Made by a program: the position numbers and the translations under genes. Under the pieces are notes generated by a model, which was given only the letters and a program-made list of their open reading frames with translations, did no database searches and had not been told where the DNA came from. A DNA stretch of 64,000 nt from Acidobacteriota bacterium (GTDB lineage Bacteria; Acidobacteriota; Vicinamibacteria; Vicinamibacterales; UBA2999), in NCBI GenBank assembly GCA_947465645.1, contig CANIBQ010000017.1, positions 1 through 64,000 of the forward strand. Direction: 5' to 3'. Position 1 is the stretch's first letter. Every line of letters starts with the position of its first letter. Positions 9,170-15,932 of the stretch are shown in pieces.

Positions 9170-9535
9170 TCAGCGCGTGACGGGGTTGCGCGCCGCGAGG
9201 ATCTTGTTGACCTCGGGGTTGATCCCCTTGTCCATCCAGCGATCCAGCTCGGTCATCTGCGCCGGCGTCAGAACGGACTTTGCATCCGCCTTCAGCGCCT
9301 TGGCGGCGTTCTCGATCGCCGCGTTGTACTTGTTGACGGCGTCCATCCACTGCTGGACCTTGGGGCCCGAGAGCTTCAGGATGCTGACGGTGTTGGTCGG
9401 GCACAGGGCACCGGCCTGCATCGTGTTGCAGAACACTTCGGGCGCCGGCGCAGCCGGCCGCTGGCCCGCGTGGAGCGTTGCGAGTGACATGGCGGCCACG
9501 AAGACGGCGATGGACAGACGGAGGATGGTTCTCAT
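9170..9535 (-). CDS. Small exported protein of unknown function
   Basis: 121 aa from the ATG at 9533-9535, preceded by GAGGGAG; longer in-frame starts would bury the signal peptide. It has a Sec signal (cut near LHAGQ), a short Pro/Ala stretch, a Cys pair (FCNTMQAGALC) and then a helical tail rich in Ala and Lys (AIENAAKALKADAKS, LDRWMDKGINPEV). I do not recognise the family. Only 7 bp separate its stop from the EF-hand MBL gene, so the two are probably made together; a chaperone, inhibitor or redox-partner role would be speculation. Confidence 0.6.
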   Translation of the reverse strand: MRTILRLSIAVFVAAMSLATLHAGQRPAAPAPEVFCNTMQAGALCPTNTVSILKLSGPKVQQWMDAVNKYNAAIENAAKALKADAKSVLTPAQMTELDRWMDKGINPEVNKILAARNPVTR

Positions 9536-9688
9536 GATCTCCCTCGAATAATCGTTTAGAAGGCGAACGACAGGCTCACCTTCGCGAAAGCGGGCCGGCA
9601 TGATCGAGGTCGGCTGCAGCCAGGCTCACGGTTGTCTAGGTCTGAGGGTACCGCAGGATCTGCCAATCCGGAAGTCTGCCCGGTGCCA

Positions 9689-10438
9689 CTACTTCCCGAT
9701 GCGCAGGCCCTCGGTGCAGGTGTTCTCGTGAAGCTCGTCGTTGCCCTTGGCGGCGCGGCGGTAGCGCCGGACGACTTCCCATGGCTTGGTGAACGCTTTC
9801 GGATCGGAGACCACCATCGCGTCTTCGAGCGTGTTCGAATCGACGAGGCGAATCCGCTCGGTGATGGTCATCGCGTCGCTGTGCGGCGAACCGTAGCGAT
9901 CCAGCACGGAATCGTCTCGCAGGTTCACCGTCTGGACAACGAGCGTGTCGCCCTCCCATCGGCCCGTGGAGTAGCCGAAGTAGGACGGATCGAAGTCCTT
10001 CGGCATCGTACGGCCGTCGAGATAGACGCGCCGGTAGGCATCCATCCACTCGCTGAAGAACGCGACCTTGTCTTTCGACTGGACGATCTCCAGGCCGTAC
10101 TGCGCGAGCGTGAAATACGGCATCCCGGGCGGGAGGCATCGGGCCACCGGTTCGGTCTCCTCGGAGCCGCTCTCGCGCGACGCCTGGATCTTCTTGTATC
10201 GATCCATGTACGCCGGGTTGAGCGGCGGGAGCTCCCCTGGCGCGGGCAGCCACCGGAGCGTCGTGCCCTCGCGTGGCGCGGCGGGTGCGTTGATCGTGCG
10301 CCACACACCGCTGAAGTCAGGCCGGGCACTGCCGCCCTCGCCGTTTTGCCGCGTCTCGGCCGGAACCGGTGCCAACGCGACGCCGGCCACGACGGCCAGC
10401 AGTGCTATACGCAGACGTGACATGTTCGCTCTCATCAT
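9689..10438 (-). CDS. Exported 'GRWxGD' family protein, partner of DUF6152
   Basis: 249 aa. Signal peptide at residues 5-28, then PDFSGVW, then YSTGRWEGDTLVVQT followed by ITERIRL and DPKAFTKPWEV. The same ordered motifs (DLxGxW, GRWxGDxLVV, ER, DPxxxTxPW) occur in the genes at 13519 and 14571, so these are one family with no function known to me. A Cys lies near each end of the mature chain (RCLPPG, ENTCTEG). AAGGAG, overlapping the upstream stop codon, precedes tandem ATGs at 10438 and 10435; either may be used. It follows a DUF6152 gene by 9 bp, the same pairing as in the second cassette. Confidence 0.7.
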   Translation of the reverse strand: MMRANMSRLRIALLAVVAGVALAPVPAETRQNGEGGSARPDFSGVWRTINAPAAPREGTTLRWLPAPGELPPLNPAYMDRYKKIQASRESGSEETEPVARCLPPGMPYFTLAQYGLEIVQSKDKVAFFSEWMDAYRRVYLDGRTMPKDFDPSYFGYSTGRWEGDTLVVQTVNLRDDSVLDRYGSPHSDAMTITERIRLVDSNTLEDAMVVSDPKAFTKPWEVVRRYRRAAKGNDELHENTCTEGLRIGK

Positions 10439-10447
10439 GATGACTCC

Positions 10448-10828
10448 TTAACCGCCTGCGCCGGTGGCGCCAATGGCGCTGCCGTCGGCCCTGTTGGCGC
10501 GCACGAGCATGCCACCATTCGCCCCGCTCTTCAGTGGACGGATGACGACGGAAATCTTCTCCCCCGTCTTGATGACGTCGCGCGACCAGCCGGTGCGCCG
10601 CAGGTTGCCAGGGGTTCCGCCTTCCACGTCCCATTCGGCCATGCCGCCCCGGCCATTCGGGACGTTGACCAGAATATGGATGTGGGGGTTCGTCCACTGC
10701 AGTTCCTTGAGCTCACCGGTGATGGTGATCTCCTTGTTGTAGTCGAACATGGCAAAGCTGTGGTGCGCGAATGCGGGACCGGCCGACAGCAGGACGGCCG
10801 CAGCGATTCCCAGGAATCTGATGTTCAT
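10448..10828 (-). CDS. Exported DUF6152 family protein
   Basis: 126 aa from the ATG at 10828, which places the Sec signal (ending AFA) at the N-terminus; the frame is open upstream. The mature chain starts AHHSFAMFD, followed by ITGELKELQWTNPHIHILV, the hallmark of DUF6152 proteins: an N-terminal double His directly after the signal cleavage site and a WTNPH motif in a small beta-rich domain. The exposed N-terminal His pair could bind metal (inference). It is the first gene of a two-gene unit with the GRWxGD gene; its TAA stop overlaps that gene's Shine-Dalgarno. It is divergent from the substrate-binding protein gene, only 65 bp away. Confidence 0.75.
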   Translation of the reverse strand: MNIRFLGIAAAVLLSAGPAFAHHSFAMFDYNKEITITGELKELQWTNPHIHILVNVPNGRGGMAEWDVEGGTPGNLRRTGWSRDVIKTGEKISVVIRPLKSGANGGMLVRANRADGSAIGATGAGG

Positions 10829-10893
10829 GCGGACGAATCCTACCCGTGTTCCCCTTCCCGGACAAGGGGTGAGAAGCCGCACTTGACGCCGAA

Positions 10894-11940
10894 TTGCAGG
10901 GTGCGCGGGGCGACCCCGACTTGCTGCATGATTGTGGCGTGCAGCCGTCTCGACCTCGCGCCCTCGTCGTCGCCGTTCTTGCCCTGCTCATCGCGGTGAA
11001 CGGCGCTGCGTGCAGGGCGACGGCCGAGCCCATCCCGTTCAAGGTGGGCATTTCCGAAGCGGTCAACACCGCGCTGGCCATCTGGGTGGCCGAACAGGCC
11101 GGCTTCTACACGGCCCAGGGGCTCGAGGTCGAGATCGTCAACATGCGCGGGGGCAGCCGCGGCGCACAGGAACTGCAGGCGGGTCGCCTCGACGCCATGC
11201 ACGTCGGCCTGTCGTCCGTCTTGCTCGTCAATCGGAACGGCGGCAACTTGCGCACCGTCGCCTCGCTGAGCAACGAGATCCGCTTTACCTTCTTCGTGAA
11301 ACCTGGCGTGACGTCTGCCGCCGACCTCGCGCATGGTGTCGTCGGCGTGAGCACCTTCGGTTCGGAAAGCGATGCGACCGTCACGATCGCCCTCGCGAAG
11401 CTGGGCCTGGGCCGCGACGATGTGGTCCTGAAAGAGTACGGCGGAGGGACGCGCCGCATCGAGGCCGTCAAGTCAGGCGAGATCGCCGCGACCACGGTGA
11501 ATGAGCCGGTCACGAGCCTGGCGTACGAGCAGGGTTTGAAGGCGATGGTGGATCTCGCCGCCGATCACATCCCGTGGCTGTTCAGCGGCATCGTCGTCAA
11601 GCAGAGCGATCTCGCTGCCCGTCGCGATGTCGTCACGCGATTCGTCAAGGCGACCATGGAAGGCAATTACCTTGCGCTCGCGGATGAGAAGCTGGCGAAG
11701 GACGTCCTGGCTCGTGAGACCGGAGTCACCGACCCGAAAATCATCGACATCAGCTACAAGGATTTCACGCTGCAGACCCCGCCCAATATCGAGCCGACAC
11801 GCCAGGCGGCTGAGAATGTCATCGCGAACGCTCCAACGGGAGGGAGCTCGAGGGTGGAAGATTACGTCGACACCGGAATCATCGAGCAGTTGAAGAAGGA
11901 AGGCTTCGTCGAGGCCTTGCGCCGGAAATACGAACGCTGA
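10894..11940 (+). CDS. NMT1/TauA-like ABC substrate-binding lipoprotein (orphan)
   Basis: 348 aa as read from the ATG at 10894; a GTG at 10939 would give a more normal signal peptide, so the start is uncertain. A hydrophobic segment ends in the lipobox NGAAC. The mature part FKVGISEAVNTALAIWVAEQ, then GLEVEIVNMRGG, the GVVGVSTFGSESDAT hinge region and EPVTSLAYEQG fit the NMT1/THI5-like and sulfonate/nitrate/taurine binding-protein fold, which captures small organic ligands for an ABC importer. No permease or ATPase gene is adjacent on either side, so the protein is an orphan in this window. A REP-like hairpin 66 bp after the stop could end its transcript. Confidence 0.75.
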   Translation: MQGARGDPDLLHDCGVQPSRPRALVVAVLALLIAVNGAACRATAEPIPFKVGISEAVNTALAIWVAEQAGFYTAQGLEVEIVNMRGGSRGAQELQAGRLDAMHVGLSSVLLVNRNGGNLRTVASLSNEIRFTFFVKPGVTSAADLAHGVVGVSTFGSESDATVTIALAKLGLGRDDVVLKEYGGGTRRIEAVKSGEIAATTVNEPVTSLAYEQGLKAMVDLAADHIPWLFSGIVVKQSDLAARRDVVTRFVKATMEGNYLALADEKLAKDVLARETGVTDPKIIDISYKDFTLQTPPNIEPTRQAAENVIANAPTGGSSRVEDYVDTGIIEQLKKEGFVEALRRKYER

Positions 11941-12005
11941 ACAGCACGCGCGCCGCGGCCGGCTCTGGGCTCTTGGCTCTGGACTCGAGGCGGCTGGTTG
12001 TTCTC

Positions 12006-12039
12006 GTAGGCCGGGTCCTTTCGGACCCGGCTCATTTTT
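12006..12039 (+). terminator. GTAG-headed hairpin with T-run (REP-like, candidate terminator)
   Basis: GTAG (12006-12009) is followed by a perfect 9-bp stem (12010-12018 with 12023-12031, loop TTTC) and then TCATTTTT. The same 26-bp core recurs exactly at 19290-19315. The T-run suggests it also ends the transcript of the preceding gene. Confidence 0.6.
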
Positions 12040-12057
12040 GTACCGGGCTTTTCGTAC

Positions 12058-12083
12058 GTAGTGTCCGCCTTCAGGCGGACACT
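12058..12083 (+). repeat. GTAG-headed palindrome (REP-like)
   Basis: GTAG at 12058-12061 leads into an 11-bp stem (12060-12070 with 12073-12083) around the centre TC, core GTCCGCCTTCAGGCGGAC. It matches the other GTAG palindromes near 12500, 51703, 51733 and 60660. Confidence 0.65.
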
Positions 12084-12499
12084 CTGACGCGTCGGTCCGG
12101 ACGCTCCGCTCCGGCGATGCGGCTCGGAGCCCGGTCAAACGCATTTCCGGGGATATGTCGGCGGCACGCGGGGCCCCTCGAACGCATCGCTACGCGGAGC
12201 ATCCGGCCCGCCGCCGGTCTGCGTACGCGAACGGCTCCGGGAACGCCCAGATGGCCGAATGCCGAGACCGGCGGTGGCCGACTGTGAGCGGCGCGATGGG
12301 CGAAGCACAAAAACGCCGCGACGGCTTTCCTGGCGGAGTCCTCCCACACTCCGTTGGAACTTGCCGCGCCGAAGCCGTGACGAAGGCGGGGCATCCTCGC
12401 TCACGACGCGATAGTCGTCGAGCCGTCGCGAGCGGTTTTCCGCGCCGTCGAACCGGAGACCAAGCGGAACAACACGTCCCGCGCCTCGGGGTGACGACG

Positions 12500-12522
12500 G
12501 TCCGGCTAAAGCCGGACACTAC
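12500..12522 (-). repeat. GTAG-headed palindrome (REP-like), minus orientation
   Basis: On the minus strand GTAG (12522-12519) precedes an 8-bp stem (12500-12507 with 12510-12517, centre AA). It is the inverted counterpart of the copy at 12058. Confidence 0.6.
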
Positions 12523-12550
12523 GTACGACTAGAGGCGTGTTGTGATGGAG

Positions 12551-13522
12551 CTAGGGTGTCGGCGGGGTGCAGCGCTCGGCGTTGGTGGGCCGGTCGCGGT
12601 AGACGCGGTGGCAGTTGGCGCACGCGTCGGAGATCTGGTTGGTGACCTCGCCGACTGTCGCCTGGTCTCTCGTCTGCGACGCCTTGTAGGCGGCGCGGCC
12701 GGTCTCGACCAGGCCCTGCACGTACTGCTGCCAGTCGGCGCGATCGACCGGTGCGGGCTTGCCGTTCTCGCATCGGCGGCCGGGCGTCAGCAGGAGCGGC
12801 GCCGACTCGGCGATCGCAATCGCGGCCGCATCAACCATCTGCCACGGCTCGTACACATCACCGTAGCGGGCCGTCGTCGTCGCCGCGTCACCGCGCGTCC
12901 CGCCCTTGCCTCGCGCGCCGGGATCCTGTGTCTGCACGTCGAAGAGGACGTTGGAGCTCGGAAAGAGGATGCCCCGCATCACCTGGTTCACGGTGCCGAC
13001 GGCGGGAAAAGAAGCGGTCGTTCCGGCGGGCCGTGAAGGCCCGCCCCGCAAAGAGTCGGGTCCGCCCCGCATCACGTCAGGTCCGGGCAGCGAGCCTGGT
13101 CCGCCAGGCACCTGAACGAGGGCGATTTCCTTGAGAGCGGCTTCCTGGAGCGCGGCGCGGCCGGCGGGCAGCTTGTTCGCCTGCAGGATGTAGGCGACCA
13201 GGTCGACCGCCTGCGGACGCGTGAGCGCGCCGGGCGCATCCGCCGGCATCGTGTTGTCGATCTTGTTGACGAGCTCCGACAGCGCCAGCGGCCCCCAGAC
13301 ACCGATGAACACTTCACCCGCGAGCGGCGGGGCCAGGTCGCCAGCCAGCGCCGCGCCGTGGCAGGCCACGCACGTGTCCTTGTAGACCGCCTCGCCCCGC
13401 TTCGCCTGATCGGCGGCGTAGACACCATCTCTCGCCGTGCGCGTCTGTTGCGCATCGACGCGCAGCGAAAGCGCCACCACCAGCGCGCAGGCGAACAGCG
13501 AACCAAGAACGCGGAACCTCAT
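12551..13522 (-). CDS. Exported di-heme c-type cytochrome (class I domain plus cytochrome c'-like tail)
   Basis: 323 aa with a signal peptide (cut near VDAQQ). There are two haem c sites: CVACH at 51-55 in a class I-like N-domain (GEAVYKDTCVACHG), and CANCH at 301-305 close to the C-terminus, the position used by four-helix cytochrome c' domains. The helix VGTVNQVMRGILFPSSNVLF also fits the latter. The two are joined by a Gly/Pro/Arg-rich linker with near-repeats (GGPDSLRGGPSRP). It would carry electrons in the periplasm. Its ATG overlaps the TGA of the upstream GRWxGD gene (ATGA), making it the last gene of a four-gene translationally coupled operon and suggesting a redox role for that cassette. 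Confidence 0.85.
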   Translation of the reverse strand: MRFRVLGSLFACALVVALSLRVDAQQTRTARDGVYAADQAKRGEAVYKDTCVACHGAALAGDLAPPLAGEVFIGVWGPLALSELVNKIDNTMPADAPGALTRPQAVDLVAYILQANKLPAGRAALQEAALKEIALVQVPGGPGSLPGPDVMRGGPDSLRGGPSRPAGTTASFPAVGTVNQVMRGILFPSSNVLFDVQTQDPGARGKGGTRGDAATTTARYGDVYEPWQMVDAAAIAIAESAPLLLTPGRRCENGKPAPVDRADWQQYVQGLVETGRAAYKASQTRDQATVGEVTNQISDACANCHRVYRDRPTNAERCTPPTP

Positions 13523-14574
13523 TTGGCTTCCTGTCCAGCCAACCGCTCTTCGATCGCCGCCTTCGCGTCACCGCGTCTCATCGCCTCGGGTGGCGGGAGC
13601 TTCCCCTCTTCCTGGGCGCGCGCGTTCTTCAGCGTGCCGAATCCGTCCTGGTTGTTCTCGTTGCACGCGTACTCGAGCATCGGACCGTTGATGCGGTGCA
13701 TCGGCAGCTCCACCGTCCACGGCCGCGTCCACGTGTTCGGATCGGTCACGGTGTAGGTGTGGACGATCGTGTCGTCGGCCGTGCGCGTGAACCGCTCGAC
13801 GAGCCGGAATGCCGGCGACCCCTTCGTCTCGGGCGGCGTGCCCGGCGAACCGAGGAAGCTTCGTTTCGGCGTGAAGTTCATGGTCTCGACGACGAGCGTG
13901 TCGCCTTCCCAGCGCCCACGCGCATCGCCCGCGTACGTCGGCAGCGACTCCGGTCCACGCGGGAGGCCGTCGAGCCGGATGACCCGCCGCTCGGTGTTCC
14001 ACTCGTACGTGAGGACGATGAAGTCGCGCGACTGGACGAGGTGATAGTTGCTGCCGTAGGGCGCGACGACGGCCGGCACGGCGCGGTCGTGGAAGACGCA
14101 CCAGGCCGTGCCGCGATCGTCGCGCCAGGTGAGCGGCAGTGGCCCGCGCGCCTTTGCCGCGGCCATCCGCGCCTGATCGCGCTTTTGCGCCTCCGGCAGG
14201 AGCGGCGGCACCCGGCCGTCCGGTGGATCGATCACCAGCGAGGTCCGCAGGTTCGGCCGCGCGCCCGTCTGCACGGGCGTGGCGCCGAAGTCGCCGTTCA
14301 CGTAGTGGACGATCTGATCCTGGGAATCAGCGATCGCCCGGTTGAACGCATTGATCGCTTCCTGCTCGGCATAGAACGGCTTGGACGCCAGCTCACGTGG
14401 CCGCTCGAACGGCGTGTACGTCAGGTTCGTCCAGAACCCCTGCAGGTCAGGCTGGCCATCCGGTGTCCGCGGAACCTTGTACGTCCCGGCCGAGGTCACC
14501 GATGGTCGCTGCTGCGCCGCTGCGTCGAGCGCCGAGCAGACCAGGAATGCGGCAACAAGACATCGCGTCATCAT
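13519..14574 (-). CDS. Exported 'GRWxGD' family protein (second cassette, distal copy)
   Basis: 351 aa with a signal peptide (cut near LDAAAQQ). Family motifs in order: PDLQGFWTNL, GRWEGDTLVVETMNF, LVERFTR and DPNTWTRPWTVEL, followed by a Cys in EYACNENN. It is longer than its relatives at 9689 and 14571, mainly between DLQGFW and the GRW motif, where a segment with WCVFHDRAVPAVV lies. Its start ATG overlaps the TGA of the preceding gene (ATGA), and its own TGA overlaps the cytochrome start. The fold looks beta-rich; function unknown. The repeated association with DUF6152 and a cytochrome suggests an envelope protein complex or enzyme system (inference). Confidence 0.7.
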   Translation of the reverse strand: MMTRCLVAAFLVCSALDAAAQQRPSVTSAGTYKVPRTPDGQPDLQGFWTNLTYTPFERPRELASKPFYAEQEAINAFNRAIADSQDQIVHYVNGDFGATPVQTGARPNLRTSLVIDPPDGRVPPLLPEAQKRDQARMAAAKARGPLPLTWRDDRGTAWCVFHDRAVPAVVAPYGSNYHLVQSRDFIVLTYEWNTERRVIRLDGLPRGPESLPTYAGDARGRWEGDTLVVETMNFTPKRSFLGSPGTPPETKGSPAFRLVERFTRTADDTIVHTYTVTDPNTWTRPWTVELPMHRINGPMLEYACNENNQDGFGTLKNARAQEEGKLPPPEAMRRGDAKAAIEERLAGQEAK

Positions 14575-15413
14575 CGAGCGGGTCCCTTCTGGTACTTCCC
14601 GTAGAGCAGGTCTCCCACGATCTCCTCACACTTGAACTCGCCGAGCTGCATGTTGGGCTCGATGCGCCTGTAGAGGGGCATGCTGATCGTCCACGGGCGG
14701 GTGTAGACGTTGGGATCCTCGATCGTGGCCTCGTACGACAGGTGATCCGCGCCGATTCGGCGGATGCGTTCGACGACATGCAGGCCGTCGGTGTGATAGT
14801 TGCCAGCGCGATCGAGGAACCTGACGCTGACCGCACCCTCCGGGTCGAGGGCGCCGATCGTGCTGCCCATGAATCCCCGGCTGTCGATCACCAGCATCTC
14901 GCCGTCCCACCGGCCGTTCGACCAGCCCATCCAGGTATCGGCCGGCGGCGCGCCGGTGCTGTTCATGTTGATGGTGCGCTGGGCGGTGGCGAATTCCGAC
15001 ATCATCATGATGTATTCGCCAGACTGGACGATCTGCACTGGGTAGGGCATGTACATCATGCGCGGCACGCCGGGCAGGTAGCACTTGATCTCACCGTCTT
15101 CGCGCAGGGCGTTGGCGGCGTACTTCTTCTTCAGCGCCAGCGCCTCGGGTCGATACGGGATCGGCCCGCCGATGACGACCCCCGGCCCCGGGGGCACGGC
15201 ATGCGCGGCCCCCAGTTGCGCGACCGGCCCGGCCGCCGCCTGGTGGGCTTCGAGATCCCAATGCGCGGTGTTGAGCGCCTGCCAGAAGCCATTGAGATCC
15301 GGCTGGCCGGCGGCGGTGCGGGGGGCGCGGTAGGTCGCCTGGCTTTCTCCGGGCCGCGCGAACGCGAGCACCAGGCAGCCGGCCGCGAGGGCCAGGGCGA
15401 GCGTCGCCTTCAC
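14571..15413 (-). CDS. Exported 'GRWxGD' family protein (second cassette, proximal copy)
   Basis: 280 aa from a GTG at 15413-15411; the frame is open far upstream, but that part is the shadow of the DUF6152 gene, and the GTG puts a good Sec signal (LALALAAGCLVLAFA) at the N-terminus. Motifs: PDLNGFWQAL, GRWDGEMLVIDSRGF, HVVERIRR and DPNVYTRPWTI. The GRW motif is slightly altered (GE for GD). Cys residues occur in IKCYLPGV and EFKCEEI, similar in position to those of the 9689 protein. The GTG overlaps the TGA of the DUF6152 gene (GTGA) and the stop overlaps the next ATG, so all three are coupled. Function unknown. Confidence 0.7.
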   Translation of the reverse strand: MKATLALALAAGCLVLAFARPGESQATYRAPRTAAGQPDLNGFWQALNTAHWDLEAHQAAAGPVAQLGAAHAVPPGPGVVIGGPIPYRPEALALKKKYAANALREDGEIKCYLPGVPRMMYMPYPVQIVQSGEYIMMMSEFATAQRTINMNSTGAPPADTWMGWSNGRWDGEMLVIDSRGFMGSTIGALDPEGAVSVRFLDRAGNYHTDGLHVVERIRRIGADHLSYEATIEDPNVYTRPWTISMPLYRRIEPNMQLGEFKCEEIVGDLLYGKYQKGPAR

Positions 15414-15829
15414 TTCAGATTTCCACGCGCCTTGGCTGTGGCTTCGGCCCCTTCGTTGGCCAGGAAGAACTCCTTGCCGTCGGCCCGCTCGTACTTGACC
15501 CCTGCCACGAGGTTCGACCCGTCTCTCGAGCCGTAGCCATGGACGGTGAGCTCCTCGCCAACTTTGAGGGTGTCCTTGGTGATGCCGTTGCGGACCAGGC
15601 CGTTCGGCGGTCCGCCCTCGATGCCCCACTTGGTGACCGCGCCGTCCGCGCCTTTGACGTCGATCCAGATCCACCCGTGCGGATTGACGAGTTCCACCTT
15701 TGCGAGCGTCCCTTTCAGGACGAGCGGCTTGTCCTCGCTGAAGACGGTGTTCCACGAGTGGTGGGCGCCGGTCGGCGCCGAGCTCATGATCAGACCGATG
15801 CCGAGTAGGCCAAGCGTCCTCGCATGCAT
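15410..15829 (-). CDS. Exported DUF6152 family protein (head of second cassette)
   Basis: 139 aa from the ATG at 15829, with GAGG just upstream; the longer frame would bury the signal. The Sec signal ends PTGA and the mature protein begins HHSWNTVF, followed by LKGTLAKVELVNPHGWIWIDV, the DUF6152 pattern also seen at 10448. The double His directly after the cleavage site is conserved between the two copies. It leads the operon DUF6152, GRWxGD, GRWxGD, di-heme cytochrome, and shares a 103-bp divergent promoter region with a TonB receptor, hinting at shared control with substrate uptake. Confidence 0.75.
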   Translation of the reverse strand: MHARTLGLLGIGLIMSSAPTGAHHSWNTVFSEDKPLVLKGTLAKVELVNPHGWIWIDVKGADGAVTKWGIEGGPPNGLVRNGITKDTLKVGEELTVHGYGSRDGSNLVAGVKYERADGKEFFLANEGAEATAKARGNLK

Positions 15830-15854
15830 GTTCCTCGCTCCTTGTCCGTCTGGC

Positions 15855-15882
15855 TTGACAGGACCGCCGCAGGCTCTATAGT
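15855..15882 (+). promoter_or_regulatory. Sigma70-type promoter for the TonB receptor at 15933
   Basis: TTGACA (15855-15860) and TATAGT (15877-15882) are spaced 16 bp apart, predicting a start near 15889 and a 44-nt leader containing GGAGAGGA. It sits in the shared gap with the divergent DUF6152 operon. Confidence 0.65.
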
Positions 15883-15932
15883 AGCGCCACATTCAGCCAT
15901 TCAGTCGTGGCTCGCTCCAGGAGAGGAATGCA

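Larger units (their letters stand above)
12058..12522. mobile_element. Possible MITE-like block bounded by inverted REP-like palindromes
   Basis: The left edge reads CGTACGTAGTGTCCG into a palindrome, and the right edge, read on the minus strand, starts with the same CGTACGTAGTGTCCG (ending at 12525). The palindromes therefore face each other as terminal inverted repeats around about 430 bp of GC-rich sequence with no convincing gene. No target-site duplication was identified. Alternatively these are two independent repeats of the same family. Confidence 0.35.
11941..12550. other. 610-bp intergenic region with repeats, no supported gene
   Basis: Between the substrate-binding protein and the cytochrome gene I find no convincing coding sequence; short ORFs occur on both strands but lack start signals or a recognisable domain. 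The region holds a GTAG-headed hairpin with T-tract (12006-12039) and a block bounded by inverted palindromes (12058-12522). The stretch from 11961 also resembles the region from 19244, so it is part of a dispersed repeat. Confidence 0.6.

Noticed and set aside
12071..12532. Overlapping ORFs on both strands in the 11941-12550 gap
   Set aside because: No start signals, no recognised domain, extreme Arg/Pro/Ser content and location inside a repeat-bounded block; treated as non-coding.
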